The position numbers and the translations under genes were made by a program. The notes under the pieces are model-generated. The model saw only the letters and a program-made list of their open reading frames with translations. It had not been told where the DNA came from and did no database searches. This document shows, piece after piece, positions 24,565-33,039 of a stretch of DNA of 64,000 nt (position 1 is its first letter; every line of letters begins with the position of its first letter). The stretch spans positions 1,178,001 to 1,242,000 of the forward strand of contig NZ_VIVR01000001.1 in NCBI RefSeq assembly GCF_007828955.1, in the 5' to 3' direction. The stretch is from Kitasatospora atroaurantiaca. Lineage in GTDB: Bacteria > Actinomycetota > Actinomycetes > Streptomycetales > Streptomycetaceae.

Positions 24565-26442
24565 ATGACTCAGGACGGCTTCGCGAGCGCGGAGCGGATC
24601 GGGGCCACGCTTGACGTGCTGGCCGAGACGCTGCTCGCCGAGCGGGCAACGCACTACCCGGCCGCCTCCCTGACCAATTTCCGCCGCACCGCCCACCCCT
24701 CGGCCGCCGCACTCTTCGGTCTGCGGCTCAGCCGCGGCGGGCCCGGCCTGCTGACGGTCCGCGGTCTCGGTACGGTCGTCGAGGGCAGTACGGCCCGTCC
24801 GGCCCAGCCCGACACCGGTGCCGCCGCGGAGTTGCTGGCCCGGTACGGCGGCGGCGCGGTGCGCGGCGTGTTCGCCTCTGCTGACGGCCTCTCGGCCGAG
24901 CAGTTCCAGCTTCCCGTCACGGCGGAGAGCTCCGACGACAAGTTGCGCCCGCCCTTCCCTGCCGTGCTGGCCGAGTTGGCCTCGGAGCGGGAGATCGCCG
25001 CTCCCGAGGAGCTGTCGACGGGTGCGGGCGTCGAGGTCCGGCTGGTGGTTCCGTCGGTCTTCCACCCGCTGGCCCCTCGGGGCAACAGCAGCGCTCGGGC
25101 CGCGCAGCTGGCCGAGGTGACCGAGGAGCTCTTCGCCGGTGGTGACAGCGTCGCCCGCAAGGAGTGGGCCGTGCTCACCGCCGCGCTGGCGCAGCCGCTC
25201 CGCTCGGCCAACGCGGTCTTCGCCGGTATCGCCGCGCTGCGGGTCGACGGCCGGCCGAGCCACGCCTCGCTGGTCGTCTCGCTGACCCGCCGCCCCGGCC
25301 AGGTCGGCGAGCTGGCAACCCAGTTGGCGGACGCCCGGCCGCACGCGGAGGTCTGGACGGTGCTGCTCCCGGCCGGCCCGGCCGCGGTGCTGGTCGAGTC
25401 CAGGACGGCGCCGGTGCCGGCCTCCCTGACGCGCGACGGGCAGCAGCAGTGGGCGGTGAGCTCGGTGGCGGAGGCCTTCCTCCCGCTGCCGGACGGCGTC
25501 TCGGTGCTGACCGTTCAGCTCGGCACGGTCCAGTCGGAGGACTGGGAGCTGTACGCGGCCGCGTTCGCCGAGACCCTGAAGAGCGTGCAGCTGGGGTGGG
25601 ACGGCGTGGTCGCCGCCCAGCCCGCCTCGCAGGTCCAGGCCGAGCCGTACGTGGAGCCGTACCCCGAGCCGACGGCCGAGCCGACGGCCGAGCCGTACGC
25701 CGAGCCCTTCGCTCAGCCCTCGGCCCAGGCGGAGGTCCCGGCGCAGCCGGTGGCCGCGCCGCCCGTGCCGTCGTTCCCTCCGGCCGTGCCGCCGACGCCT
25801 GCCGTGGCCGAGCAGCCGCCGCTGAAGGGCACGCCGGTCCGGGTGCCTCCGGCGGACTTCAACCCCTTCGCGCCGCCCGCTCCCCCGGCCCAGGCGCCGG
25901 CCGCAGGCGAGGAGGGCGCTCCCGGCAAGGGCACGCCGGTGCGCGTACCGCCACCGGACTTCAACCCCTTCGCGGCCTCGACCACCTCGGCTGTTCCTGC
26001 CGCCGCCGCTCCGGCCCCGGTGGCCGCCGCACCGGTTCCCCAGCCCCAGGCCGTGGACCCGTTCGGCACGGTGACGAACAACCAGCCGCTGGATCCGTTC
26101 GGCACGGTGACCACGGGCTCGTCGGCACCGGCGGCACCGACCGTGGCGGCCCCCACCTTCGCGCCTTCGGTGCCCGCGCCGGCCGCACCCGCGGCGCCCC
26201 CGGGGCCGGGCAAGGGCACGCCCGTGCGCGTACCGCCGCCGGACTTCAACCCCTTCGCGCCGCCCGCTCCTCCGGCTGAGGCTGCGGCCGACGCCGAGGA
26301 GGCCGCGCCCGGCAAGGGCACCCCGGTCCGCATCCCGCCGCCGGACTTCAACCCCTTCGCCGCTTTGTCCGCTCCGGCCGCTCCCGCTGCTCCGGCGGCC
26401 CCGGCCGCACCGGAGCCTCCGGCGCACAACCCCTTCGGCTGA
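24565..26442 (+). CDS. Unknown protein with Pro-rich tail and repeated KGTPVR-PPPDFNPF motifs
   Basis: This 625-residue protein is not one I recognise. Residues 1-350 look globular and mixed alpha/beta (EEQF-like QFQLPVTAESSDDKLRPPFP, SLVVSLTRRPGQVGELATQL). No catalytic motif, signal peptide or membrane segment is visible. The rest is low-complexity Pro/Ala-rich. It contains Glu-Pro repeats, then four copies of KGTPVR(V/I)PP(P/A)DFNPFA starting near residues 421, 455, 550 and 584, two DPFGTVT units between them, and a final NPFG. The 34-residue pairs recur with a 129-residue period. The conserved NPF/DPF repeats in a flexible tail suggest a multivalent binding platform. The ATG at 24565 is the supported start. 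Confidence 0.7.
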   Translation: MTQDGFASAERIGATLDVLAETLLAERATHYPAASLTNFRRTAHPSAAALFGLRLSRGGPGLLTVRGLGTVVEGSTARPAQPDTGAAAELLARYGGGAVRGVFASADGLSAEQFQLPVTAESSDDKLRPPFPAVLAELASEREIAAPEELSTGAGVEVRLVVPSVFHPLAPRGNSSARAAQLAEVTEELFAGGDSVARKEWAVLTAALAQPLRSANAVFAGIAALRVDGRPSHASLVVSLTRRPGQVGELATQLADARPHAEVWTVLLPAGPAAVLVESRTAPVPASLTRDGQQQWAVSSVAEAFLPLPDGVSVLTVQLGTVQSEDWELYAAAFAETLKSVQLGWDGVVAAQPASQVQAEPYVEPYPEPTAEPTAEPYAEPFAQPSAQAEVPAQPVAAPPVPSFPPAVPPTPAVAEQPPLKGTPVRVPPADFNPFAPPAPPAQAPAAGEEGAPGKGTPVRVPPPDFNPFAASTTSAVPAAAAPAPVAAAPVPQPQAVDPFGTVTNNQPLDPFGTVTTGSSAPAAPTVAAPTFAPSVPAPAAPAAPPGPGKGTPVRVPPPDFNPFAPPAPPAEAAADAEEAAPGKGTPVRIPPPDFNPFAALSAPAAPAAPAAPAAPEPPAHNPFG

Positions 26443-26459
26443 GTTCCGGTTTCGGCTCC

Positions 26460-26494
26460 GGCGGCCGGGTGGCAGCTACTGCCCCCCGGCCGCC
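26460..26494. terminator. Convergent terminator hairpin
   Basis: GGCGGCCGGG and its exact complement flank a 15-nt loop. The hairpin lies 18 nt past the NPF-repeat gene and overlaps the last codons of the opposite TetR remnant, so it may end both transcripts. Confidence 0.55.
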
Positions 26495-27174
26495 GTGCGT
26501 TCGGCGATGAACTCGCCGACGCCGTCGAGCAGGCGCTGCAGGCCGAACTCGAAGAGGGTGTCCAGGCTGAGATCGATCTCGGGCAGGCCGGCCAGGCGCT
26601 GGAACATCGGGAACTCGTCGGTCTGGGTGACCGCGCTGAGCGCCGTGTCCCCGTGGGCCTCCATCCACTGATCCGCCGTCAGCCCGCTCTCCAGTTCCGC
26701 CTCGGCCTCGGCCTCGAAGTTCACCGCCAGCCCCCGGACGAAGGCCGCCAGCACGACGGCGATCCGCACGACCTCGGGCAGCGGCAGCCCCAGCCCGTCC
26801 ACCGCGCTCATCGCCCGCTCGGTGTGGCGTGCCGCGTGCGGGGTCGCCACCGGTCGGGTGAAGGACATCACCTCGGCCAGCCAGGGGTGTTTCCGGTAGG
26901 CGTCCCACTGCAGACGGGCCACGCTCTCCAGCCCGGCCCGCCAGCCCGGAGGCAGCGCGGGCAGCGGTTCGTACCGTAGGGCCTCGTCCATCATCAGCGT
27001 CAACAGGTCCTCCTTGCCGGGCACATGCCGGTAGAGCGACATCGCCGCGGCGGTGAGGGCGGCGGCCGCCATCACCACGGCGGCGGCCACGGCCGCTCCG
27101 TGCATCCCGCTGTTGACTGCTCCCCGGGCTGAAGCCGGGGGGTCCAGCTTCTCGCCGTGGGATTTCTGACTCAC
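26476..27174 (-). pseudogene. Beheaded TetR-family regulator fused to an MFS tail
   Basis: The open frame has three parts. The first 22 codons (MSQKSHGEKLDPPASARGAV) are the right end of the TnpB element. The next ~27 residues (SGMHGAAVAAAVVMAAAALT) look like the last membrane helix of an EmrB-type MFS transporter. From about 27030 the protein is a TetR regulator starting in its recognition helix (MSLYRHVPGKEDLLTLMMDE) and continuing through a complete TetR C-terminal domain. The first HTH helices are missing, so DNA binding should be lost. It is a deletion fusion later hit by the insertion element. Confidence 0.7.
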
Positions 27175-27300
27175 GATGCCTTCCGCAGCTACGCTGCGGC
27201 GGGTCTTCCACGATCAACGCCAGCAGGGCACAGACCAGCCCTGATAAGCATCACGTGTGCGGAGTTCTTGTCCCTTGGGGAGGAGACTCCGCACGCGGTG
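27113..27300 (-). ncRNA. Putative omega RNA (reRNA) at the TnpB right end
   Basis: In IS200/IS605-type elements the TnpB guide RNA comes from the 3' end of tnpB and the right end, with the guide being the flanking DNA. Here the right end carries a hairpin at 27122-27140 (CCCCGG-G-C / GCCGGGG with a bulged G) and ends TCAA at 27113-27116. The 5' limit given is approximate. The guide would begin AGCGGGATGCACGGAG at 27111 downward. Confidence 0.4.
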
Positions 27301-28400
27301 CAGGTGTAGGTGCGCATTCCCGGCGGCAGTGCGTGCTTGGCTCTCGCTCCGCAGTGCGCGCAGTCCATCGTGGTGTGCGCGGGGTGGACCAGGTGCACGG
27401 TCCGGTGGTGCTTGCGGCCCATCTCGATCAGGGCCGTCCTGGTTGCGCCGATGGCGGCGTCAGCAGCCTTCTTGGCCATGGTGGACTTGGCGAGGAACTT
27501 CGGCTTGAAGTCCTCGACGGCGATTGCGTCGTGGTCGCGGACGACGGCTTTGGCCCACTTGCGTCCGGTGTCCCGGCGCTGGTTGGCGACCTTCTTGTGC
27601 AGCTTCGCGCGCCGGCGCTTGGCGTGCTTGTATCCCTTCGATCCGGGCCGGCCCTCGGCGGGTTTGCGCCGGGCCATCATCCGGTCGTACCGGGTCAGCT
27701 TCGCCTGTGCCTTCCTGCCGTGTTCGGCGTGGGGGAGGTCGTGCAGGTCGCTGGTGGTGGTCGCGGTCTCCTTCACCCCCCAGTCGATGCCGATCACACG
27801 GCCCGTGGCGGGCAGCGGCTCGGTGGTGGCGGGAACAACGAAGCTGGCGTACCAGTGTCCGACGCTGTCCTGGTAGACGCGCACGCTGGACGGGTCGGCG
27901 GGAAGGTCCCGCGACCACACCACCACCAGCACGACGCCGCCCGCCAGATGAAGACGGCCGTCCTTGATCCGAAAACCCCGCCGGGTGAAGTTCAGGCTCG
28001 GAAGCGCCTCGCGCTTCTTCTTCGGCTTCGGCATCCCGGCCCGCTGCCGAACCGGCAGCTTCGCCTTGATGTCCTTCTGCGCCTTCGCGCGGGACCTGGC
28101 GAAGTCCCGGATGATCTGCTGCTGCGGCACCGAGCTGCCCTCGCGCAGCCACCCCATCGCGGCTCGGGCCTCGGTCAGCATCTTGTCGAGCTGCGCCGGA
28201 CCGCATGTCCGCTTGTCCGCGCCGTCGGGCCGGTTGCGGTTCCAGATGTGGGTCTGCCGGGACTTGGCCACGCATTCGTTCCAGACCCACCGGCAGCGTC
28301 CCCACTCGCCCTCAAGCGCGGCAAGCGCGGTGGACGACATGCGCAGCCGGTAGGTGTACCGGGCGCGCCCGGCATCCTCCGCTATCTGCAGTGTCGTCAT
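27189..28400 (-). CDS. tnpB: TnpB RNA-guided endonuclease
   Basis: This 403-residue protein is a complete TnpB. The RuvC-like residues are Asp206 (GIDWGVKETAT), Glu296 (AIAVEDFKPKFL) and Asp377 (SSPRDKNSAHVML). A zinc finger lies between them (CAHC at 347-350, CTAC at 367-370). The N-terminal half has the basic helical region and the QQIIRDFARSRAKA segment that contacts the guide RNA. All catalytic residues are present, so it could be active. By established knowledge TnpB cuts DNA next to a short target-adjacent motif using an omega RNA and helps retain the element. The ATG at 28400 lies 35 bp inside the left end. Confidence 0.88.
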   Translation of the reverse strand: MTTLQIAEDAGRARYTYRLRMSSTALAALEGEWGRCRWVWNECVAKSRQTHIWNRNRPDGADKRTCGPAQLDKMLTEARAAMGWLREGSSVPQQQIIRDFARSRAKAQKDIKAKLPVRQRAGMPKPKKKREALPSLNFTRRGFRIKDGRLHLAGGVVLVVVWSRDLPADPSSVRVYQDSVGHWYASFVVPATTEPLPATGRVIGIDWGVKETATTTSDLHDLPHAEHGRKAQAKLTRYDRMMARRKPAEGRPGSKGYKHAKRRRAKLHKKVANQRRDTGRKWAKAVVRDHDAIAVEDFKPKFLAKSTMAKKAADAAIGATRTALIEMGRKHHRTVHLVHPAHTTMDCAHCGARAKHALPPGMRTYTCTACGVSSPRDKNSAHVMLIRAGLCPAGVDRGRPAAA

Positions 28401-28427
28401 GGTGTCATAAGCGGGGGCATCCTCCGG

Positions 28428-28690
28428 TCATCCGGTGAACGACGCGCGGGCGGAGTGCACCAGGGCCTATCCCGCCTCGCCGGACAGGTGGCCGGCGACC
28501 GCGAGCGCACCGTCCAGGGTCTCGCAGGCAGCGTCCGGCACGCCGGGCAGCTCGCTGCGGTAGACGGCGGCACCGATGCTGCCCCCAGGACCGCCATGCC
28601 GAGCGCCATGCCGAGCGCCAGCCCCGAACTCCGGCCCGGGCCCCAGCAGTGCGGACGCCGTGCCCGCTCGGCCAGGATTCCTCCGGACGC
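28428..28690 (-). pseudogene. 3' remnant of an EmrB/QacA-type MFS transporter
   Basis: Three pieces are visible in two frames. One frame reads LALGMALGMAVLGAA, the other GAAVYRSELPGVPDAACETL and DGALAVAGHLSGEAG, with a frameshift between them. After an in-frame TAG (28467-28469) comes ALVHSARASFT, where the TnpB element begins. Only the region of the last two membrane helices is kept. The rest of the gene is missing upstream. The tail resumes beyond the element at 27111. The order matches EmrB-type efflux proteins. Confidence 0.6.
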
Positions 28691-28955
28691 TGGCTGACGT
28701 ACCGTCAGTGCCGTGGGCCTGAGGACATACTGTCAGGTCCACGGCATTGGTGGTCCAGACCTATTGCCAGCGCACCGCCGTATCCCTACCCTCCAATGAC
28801 ACAGGACCTCCGCGGCAACCCGACGGCCCGGGACCTGCGCTCCGCGCTGCCCCAACAGCCGGAGTGCGCAGCACCTTTCGCACCTGACACCTCCCCACGG
28901 GTAGAGGAGCCGACGGCCCACTGACGGCCGGACGCTCCCGGACAGGAGCTCAACC
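28691..28955. other. Chitinase promoter region, no gene
   Basis: About 265 bp upstream of the chitinase gene. It contains the chitinase-type 12-bp element at 28751-28762 and no ORF I can support. A GAC-x-GTAC-x-GTC-like inverted motif near 28694 may be incidental. Confidence 0.5.
28751..28762. promoter_or_regulatory. Chitinase promoter element / DasR-type site
   Basis: TGGTCCAGACCT matches the 12-bp element described for Streptomyces chitinase promoters and is close to the DasR responsive consensus (TGGTCTAGACCA). It lies about 200 bp before the chitinase ATG. This suggests GlcNAc/chitin-dependent control by DasR, which is not encoded here. Confidence 0.65.
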
Positions 28956-31214
28956 ATGCGCAGACGTCGGATCAGCCTCCCGCTGCTCGCCGCCGGGGCA
29001 CTCATCGCCCCGCTGATCGCGGTGGCCCTGCCGGCCGGCACGGCCCATGCCGCCGGCGCCACCGCCACCTTCGCCAAGGACCAGGACTGGGGCACCGGGT
29101 ACGGCGGCAGCTACACCATCAACAACGGCACCACCAGCACCATCAACGGCTGGACCCTGGAGTTCGACCTCCCGGCGAACAACAGCGTCGCCTCGCTCTG
29201 GAACGCCACGTACACCACCGCCGCCTCGCACGTGACGGTCAAGAACCCGAGCTGGCAGACCACCATCGCGCCGGGCGCCTCGTACAACTTCGGTTTCAAC
29301 ATCGCCTACTCGGGCGCCTACACCCCGCTGCTCAACTGCAAGTTGAACGGCCGGCCCTGCGACGGATCCGGCGGCGGCAGCGACACCACCGCGCCGAGTG
29401 TGCCCGGCGGTCTCAGGGTCACCGGCACCACCCAGACCTCGGCGAGCCTGTCCTGGACGGCCAGCACCGACAACGTCGGGGTGGCCGGCTACGACGTCTA
29501 CCGGGGCACCACCAAGGTGGCCACCGTGACCGGCACCAGCGCCACGGTCAGCGGGCTCACCGCGGGGACCACGTACAGCTTCACCGTCCAGGCCTTCGAC
29601 GCGGCCGGGAACCGCTCGGCCGCCGCCGGTCCGGTCTCCGCGACCACCCAGCCGACCACTCCGGACACCCAGGCGCCGACCGTACCCGGCACGCCCACGG
29701 TGACCGGCACGAGCTCCAGCAGCATCTCGCTGAGCTGGGCGGCCAGCACCGACAACGTGGGCGTCACGGCCTACGACGTGTACAACGGCTCCGCGCTCGC
29801 CACCACCGTCACCGGCACCTCGGCGACGGTCTCAGGGCTGGCCGCCGACACCTCGTACAGCTTCACCGTCAAGGCCCGGGACGCGGCCGGGAACACCTCC
29901 GCCGCCTCCGCCGCGGTGGCCGGCCGTACGCAGACCGGGGGCGGCACCTCGGCCGGTCTGAAGATCGGCTACTTCACCCAGTGGAGCATCTACGCCCGCG
30001 GGTACAGCGTGAAGCAGCTCGACACCTCCGGCTCGGCCGGGCGGCTGACCACGCTCAACTACGCCTTCGCCAACATCGACCCGACCAGCAAGAAGTGCTT
30101 CATCACCAACAAGGCGGCCGGCAACGACTCCGACCCGAACGCGGGTGACGGCGCCGGTGACGCCTGGGCCGACTTCGGCAAGGGCTGGGACGCCGGGACC
30201 TCGGTGGCCGGTACCACCGACACCTGGGACCAGCCGCTGGCGGGCAACTTCAACCAGCTCAAGCAGCTCAAGGCCAAGTACCCCAACCTCAAGATCCAGA
30301 TCTCGCTGGGCGGTTGGTCCTACAGCAAGTGGTTCTCCGACGCCGCCGCCACCGACGCCTCCCGTAAGGCGCTGGTCAGCTCCTGCATCGACCTCTACCT
30401 CAAGGGCAACCTGCCGGTGATCGACGGTCGCGGCGGTACGGGCGCGGCGGCCGGCATCTTCGACGGCATCGACCTCGACTGGGAGTGGCCGAACTCCGAG
30501 GGCCACCTCGGCAACATCTACAAGCCCGCCGACAAGGCCAACTACACCCTGCTGGCCCAGGAGTTCCGCCGCCAGCTGGACGCGCTGGGCGCCACCAACG
30601 GCAAGCACTACACCCTGAGCGCCTTCCTTCCCGCCGACCCGGCCAAGATCTCCGCGGGCATCGACATCCCGGGCCTGTTCGGCCAGTTCGACTTCGCCAC
30701 CGTCCAGGGCTACGACTACCACGGCGCCTGGGAGACGATGGCCAACCAGCAGTCGGCCATCAAGCTCCCGGCGAACGACCCGAGCACCTTCAAGTTCAGC
30801 TCCGAGATCGCCATCAACGCCTATCTGACGGGCGGCGCCCCGAAGAGCAAGCTGACGCTCGGCATCCCGTTCTACGGGCGCGGCTGGACGGGTGTCCCGG
30901 CGGGCAGCACGCATGGCCTGTTCCAGAACGGCACCGGCCCCGCGCCCGGCACCTACGAGGCCGGGTACGAGGACTACCACAAGCTCAAGGACCTTGCCAC
31001 GACCGGTGGTTACACCATCTATCGGGACACCACGGCCGGCTTCGCGTACATCTACAACGGCTCGGTCTTCTACACCTACGACGACCCGACCGAGATCGCC
31101 CGCAAGACGGCCTGGATCAAGTCCCAGGGGCTGGCCGGGGCGATGGTCTGGTCCTTCGACGGTGACACGGCGAGCGGCGAGCTGATGGCCGCGGTGGACA
31201 ACGGGCTGAAGTAA
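28956..31214 (+). CDS. Secreted modular GH18 chitinase (CBM2-FnIII-FnIII-GH18)
   Basis: This 752-residue exoenzyme hydrolyses chitin. It has a signal peptide (MRRRRISLPLLAAGALIAPL, cleavage near AHA-AG, residue 33), a CBM2-type domain to about residue 130 (WGTGYGGSYTINN, WTLEFDLP), and two similar fibronectin III domains (about 145-232 and 240-325; both have SLSW-ASTDNVGV). The GH18 barrel follows, with the motif DGIDLDWEW and catalytic Glu510; GGWSYSKWFSDA is the second GH18 strand. AGGAG lies 8 nt before the ATG. It resembles ChiC/Chi63-type Streptomyces chitinases and has the matching promoter element. Confidence 0.92.
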   Translation: MRRRRISLPLLAAGALIAPLIAVALPAGTAHAAGATATFAKDQDWGTGYGGSYTINNGTTSTINGWTLEFDLPANNSVASLWNATYTTAASHVTVKNPSWQTTIAPGASYNFGFNIAYSGAYTPLLNCKLNGRPCDGSGGGSDTTAPSVPGGLRVTGTTQTSASLSWTASTDNVGVAGYDVYRGTTKVATVTGTSATVSGLTAGTTYSFTVQAFDAAGNRSAAAGPVSATTQPTTPDTQAPTVPGTPTVTGTSSSSISLSWAASTDNVGVTAYDVYNGSALATTVTGTSATVSGLAADTSYSFTVKARDAAGNTSAASAAVAGRTQTGGGTSAGLKIGYFTQWSIYARGYSVKQLDTSGSAGRLTTLNYAFANIDPTSKKCFITNKAAGNDSDPNAGDGAGDAWADFGKGWDAGTSVAGTTDTWDQPLAGNFNQLKQLKAKYPNLKIQISLGGWSYSKWFSDAAATDASRKALVSSCIDLYLKGNLPVIDGRGGTGAAAGIFDGIDLDWEWPNSEGHLGNIYKPADKANYTLLAQEFRRQLDALGATNGKHYTLSAFLPADPAKISAGIDIPGLFGQFDFATVQGYDYHGAWETMANQQSAIKLPANDPSTFKFSSEIAINAYLTGGAPKSKLTLGIPFYGRGWTGVPAGSTHGLFQNGTGPAPGTYEAGYEDYHKLKDLATTGGYTIYRDTTAGFAYIYNGSVFYTYDDPTEIARKTAWIKSQGLAGAMVWSFDGDTASGELMAAVDNGLK

Positions 31215-31233
31215 GACCGGTCGGTCCAAGCCC

Positions 31234-31920
31234 TCAGGCGCGGCGTGCCAGGTGCACCACATCCGGCACGCCGCGCCGCACCGGGATCTCCAGCGTGTGC
31301 ACGTCCCGGAAGCCGGCCGTCCGCAGCGCCTTCTCGAAGGCGGCGGACGGCTGGGCGCTCCACACCGCCAGCACCCCGCCGGGTGCGAGCCGTCGCCGGG
31401 CGGCGGCGAGCCCGTCCGTCCCGTAGAGGCCGGCGTTGGAGTCGGTGACCGTCCAGTCCGGGCCGTTGTCGATGTCGAGGCAGAGCGCGTCGTACGTCTC
31501 GCCGTCGCCGGCCAGGTACGCGACCAGATCGGTGTGCAGCACCGCCACCCGGGGGTCGTCCAGAGCATGCTGCGAGAAGGCGGCCAGCGGTCCCGTCCGG
31601 TGCCAGTCGATGATCGCGCCCTCGCGCTCGGCCACCGCGATCCGGCCCCAGCGCGGCTCGGCGGCGGCGTACGCGAGCGAGAAGCCCACCCCCAGGCCGC
31701 CGATCAGCACGGACGGGCGGTCCACCGTGAGTTCGTCCAGGGCCGCCTGCATCAGCAGCCGCTCGGAGCGGCCGTCGGCGGTGTCCATCAGGAAGCAGCC
31801 GTTGGCGATGATCTCGAAATGCCCGCCGCGCTGCCTCAACACCACCTCGCCGTACGGCCCCTCGCGCCGGTCGAGCGTGACGGGGGCGTCCAGTCCGTCC
31901 CGGTCGGGGAGTACAGGCAT
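31234..31920 (-). CDS. Spermidine synthase-like / class I methyltransferase-fold protein
   Basis: This 228-residue protein has the Rossmann-like SAM-binding fold of polyamine synthases: LIGGLGVGFSLAYAA (nucleotide loop), RIAVAEREGAIIDW, VAVLHTDLVAYL and YDALCLDIDNGPDW. Upstream, LRQRGGHFEIIANGCFLMDT resembles the substrate-gate region. The Asp pair of true spermidine synthases is only partly kept, so polyamine synthesis is uncertain; many actinobacterial members are of unknown function. The ATG at 31920 has AAGGA 8 nt upstream and replaces a longer reading. It converges on the chitinase gene with a 19-bp gap. Confidence 0.75.
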   Translation of the reverse strand: MPVLPDRDGLDAPVTLDRREGPYGEVVLRQRGGHFEIIANGCFLMDTADGRSERLLMQAALDELTVDRPSVLIGGLGVGFSLAYAAAEPRWGRIAVAEREGAIIDWHRTGPLAAFSQHALDDPRVAVLHTDLVAYLAGDGETYDALCLDIDNGPDWTVTDSNAGLYGTDGLAAARRRLAPGGVLAVWSAQPSAAFEKALRTAGFRDVHTLEIPVRRGVPDVVHLARRA

Positions 31921-31994
31921 GGCGGTCCTTCGAGCTGTCGGTGATCGTACCCGATCCGACTTTAACCCAGCCGGACGCACCGTCAGCCGACTGC

Positions 31995-33032
31995 TCAGGT
32001 GGTCAGCAGCACTCCCGCGTACGAGACCCCGGCCACCACCACCCAGGAGGCCAGCCCGAGCGCAGCGACCCTGCCCCCCGTACGGGCCAGCGAGGGGAGG
32101 TGGACGGCGCTGCCCAGGCCGAACAGCGCTGCCGCCAGCAGGAGTTCCTGACCGGTCTGCGCCAGGGTGAGCAGCCCGTCCGGGACGGTGGCGCAGGTGC
32201 GCAGCGCGATCATCGCGAGGAAGCCGAGCACGAAGAGCGGCACCAGCGGCGGCCGGCCGGCCTTTCCGCCCGACGGGCCCTTACGCCGGGCGACTGCCAG
32301 CGCCACCCCGGCGACCAGCGGCGCCAGCAGCATGACCCGCATCAGCTTGACCAGGACGGCTTCGCGCAGGGCGTCCGCCCCGCCGCTCTGCGCGGTGGCG
32401 ACCACCTGCCCGACGTCGTGCACACTTGCCCCGACCCAGCGCCCGAACTCCGCACCCCCGAGCCCCAACGGGTGCTGCAGCAGCGGAAGTACGGCGATCG
32501 CGAGGGTGCCGCAGAGCGTCACCAGGGCGACCGAGGTCGCGACGTCCTCCTCGTCGCTGCCGGCGGCCTGGCTGACCGCGCCGATCGCCGAGGCGCCGCA
32601 GATCGAGTAGCCGGTGGCCACCAGCAGCGGCTGGTCACCGCGCAGGCCGAGGCGCCGACCCAGCCAGCAGGTGCCGAAAAAGGTCGCCGCGACGACGGCG
32701 AGCACCATCGCCACCGTGGCCCAGCCGAGCCCGAGCACGTCGCTCAGGCTGAGTTTGAGGCCGAGCAGCACGATGCCGGCCCGCATCAGCCGCTTGCCGG
32801 CCAGCGAGAGCCCCGGGCGGGCCGCGCCGCGGACCAGCGGGCGCAGCCCCGGCAGGTGCGCGACCGCCACCCCGAGCACCACGGCGGCGGTGAGCCGGGG
32901 GACGGCCGGCAGCACCGCGTGGACGGTCCAGGCGGCTGCGACGCCCAGGGCGGCCAGGGCCAGCCCGGGGCCGTTCCGTCGGACGGCGGCGGGGGCGACC
33001 GGGCGGGCCACGGTCCGGAGGGTCAGTGCCAC
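31995..33032 (-). CDS. YeiH-family putative sulfate/sulfite exporter
   Basis: This 345-residue membrane protein has about ten hydrophobic helices and the UPF0324/YeiH signatures RLMRAGIVLLGLKLSLSDVL, GYSICGASAIGAVSQAAGS and VGASVHDVGQVVATAQ. The family is annotated as a putative sulfate exporter; YeiH-like proteins export small oxoanions. It starts at a GTG 7 nt after the cysteine dioxygenase stop, so the two form an operon. Cysteine dioxygenase yields cysteinesulfinate, which is degraded to sulfite, so export of sulfite or sulfate is a sensible role here. Confidence 0.85.
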   Translation of the reverse strand: MALTLRTVARPVAPAAVRRNGPGLALAALGVAAAWTVHAVLPAVPRLTAAVVLGVAVAHLPGLRPLVRGAARPGLSLAGKRLMRAGIVLLGLKLSLSDVLGLGWATVAMVLAVVAATFFGTCWLGRRLGLRGDQPLLVATGYSICGASAIGAVSQAAGSDEEDVATSVALVTLCGTLAIAVLPLLQHPLGLGGAEFGRWVGASVHDVGQVVATAQSGGADALREAVLVKLMRVMLLAPLVAGVALAVARRKGPSGGKAGRPPLVPLFVLGFLAMIALRTCATVPDGLLTLAQTGQELLLAAALFGLGSAVHLPSLARTGGRVAALGLASWVVVAGVSYAGVLLTT

Positions 33033-33039
33033 GGCGCGG

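Larger units (their letters stand above)
27113..28434 (-). mobile_element. IS200/IS605-type element carrying only tnpB
   Basis: Ends are set by reconstructing the interrupted MFS gene: joining the flanks restores ...ASFT-SGMHGAAV in frame. The left flank is TTCAC (28439-28435), fitting the short 5' target sequence of this family; the right end finishes TCAA after a hairpin. No target duplication is present, as expected. There is no tnpA, so the element depends on a helper or is immobile. Confidence 0.7.

Noticed and set aside
24340..26427. Long open frame antisense to the NPF-repeat gene
   Set aside because: It is Arg/Gly-rich low-complexity sequence expected opposite a GC-rich Pro/Ala gene, with no start signal.
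28467..28742. 91-residue minus-strand frame as an intact small gene
   Set aside because: Its C-terminal part matches the end of an MFS transporter, with a frameshift and a stop. It is a remnant.
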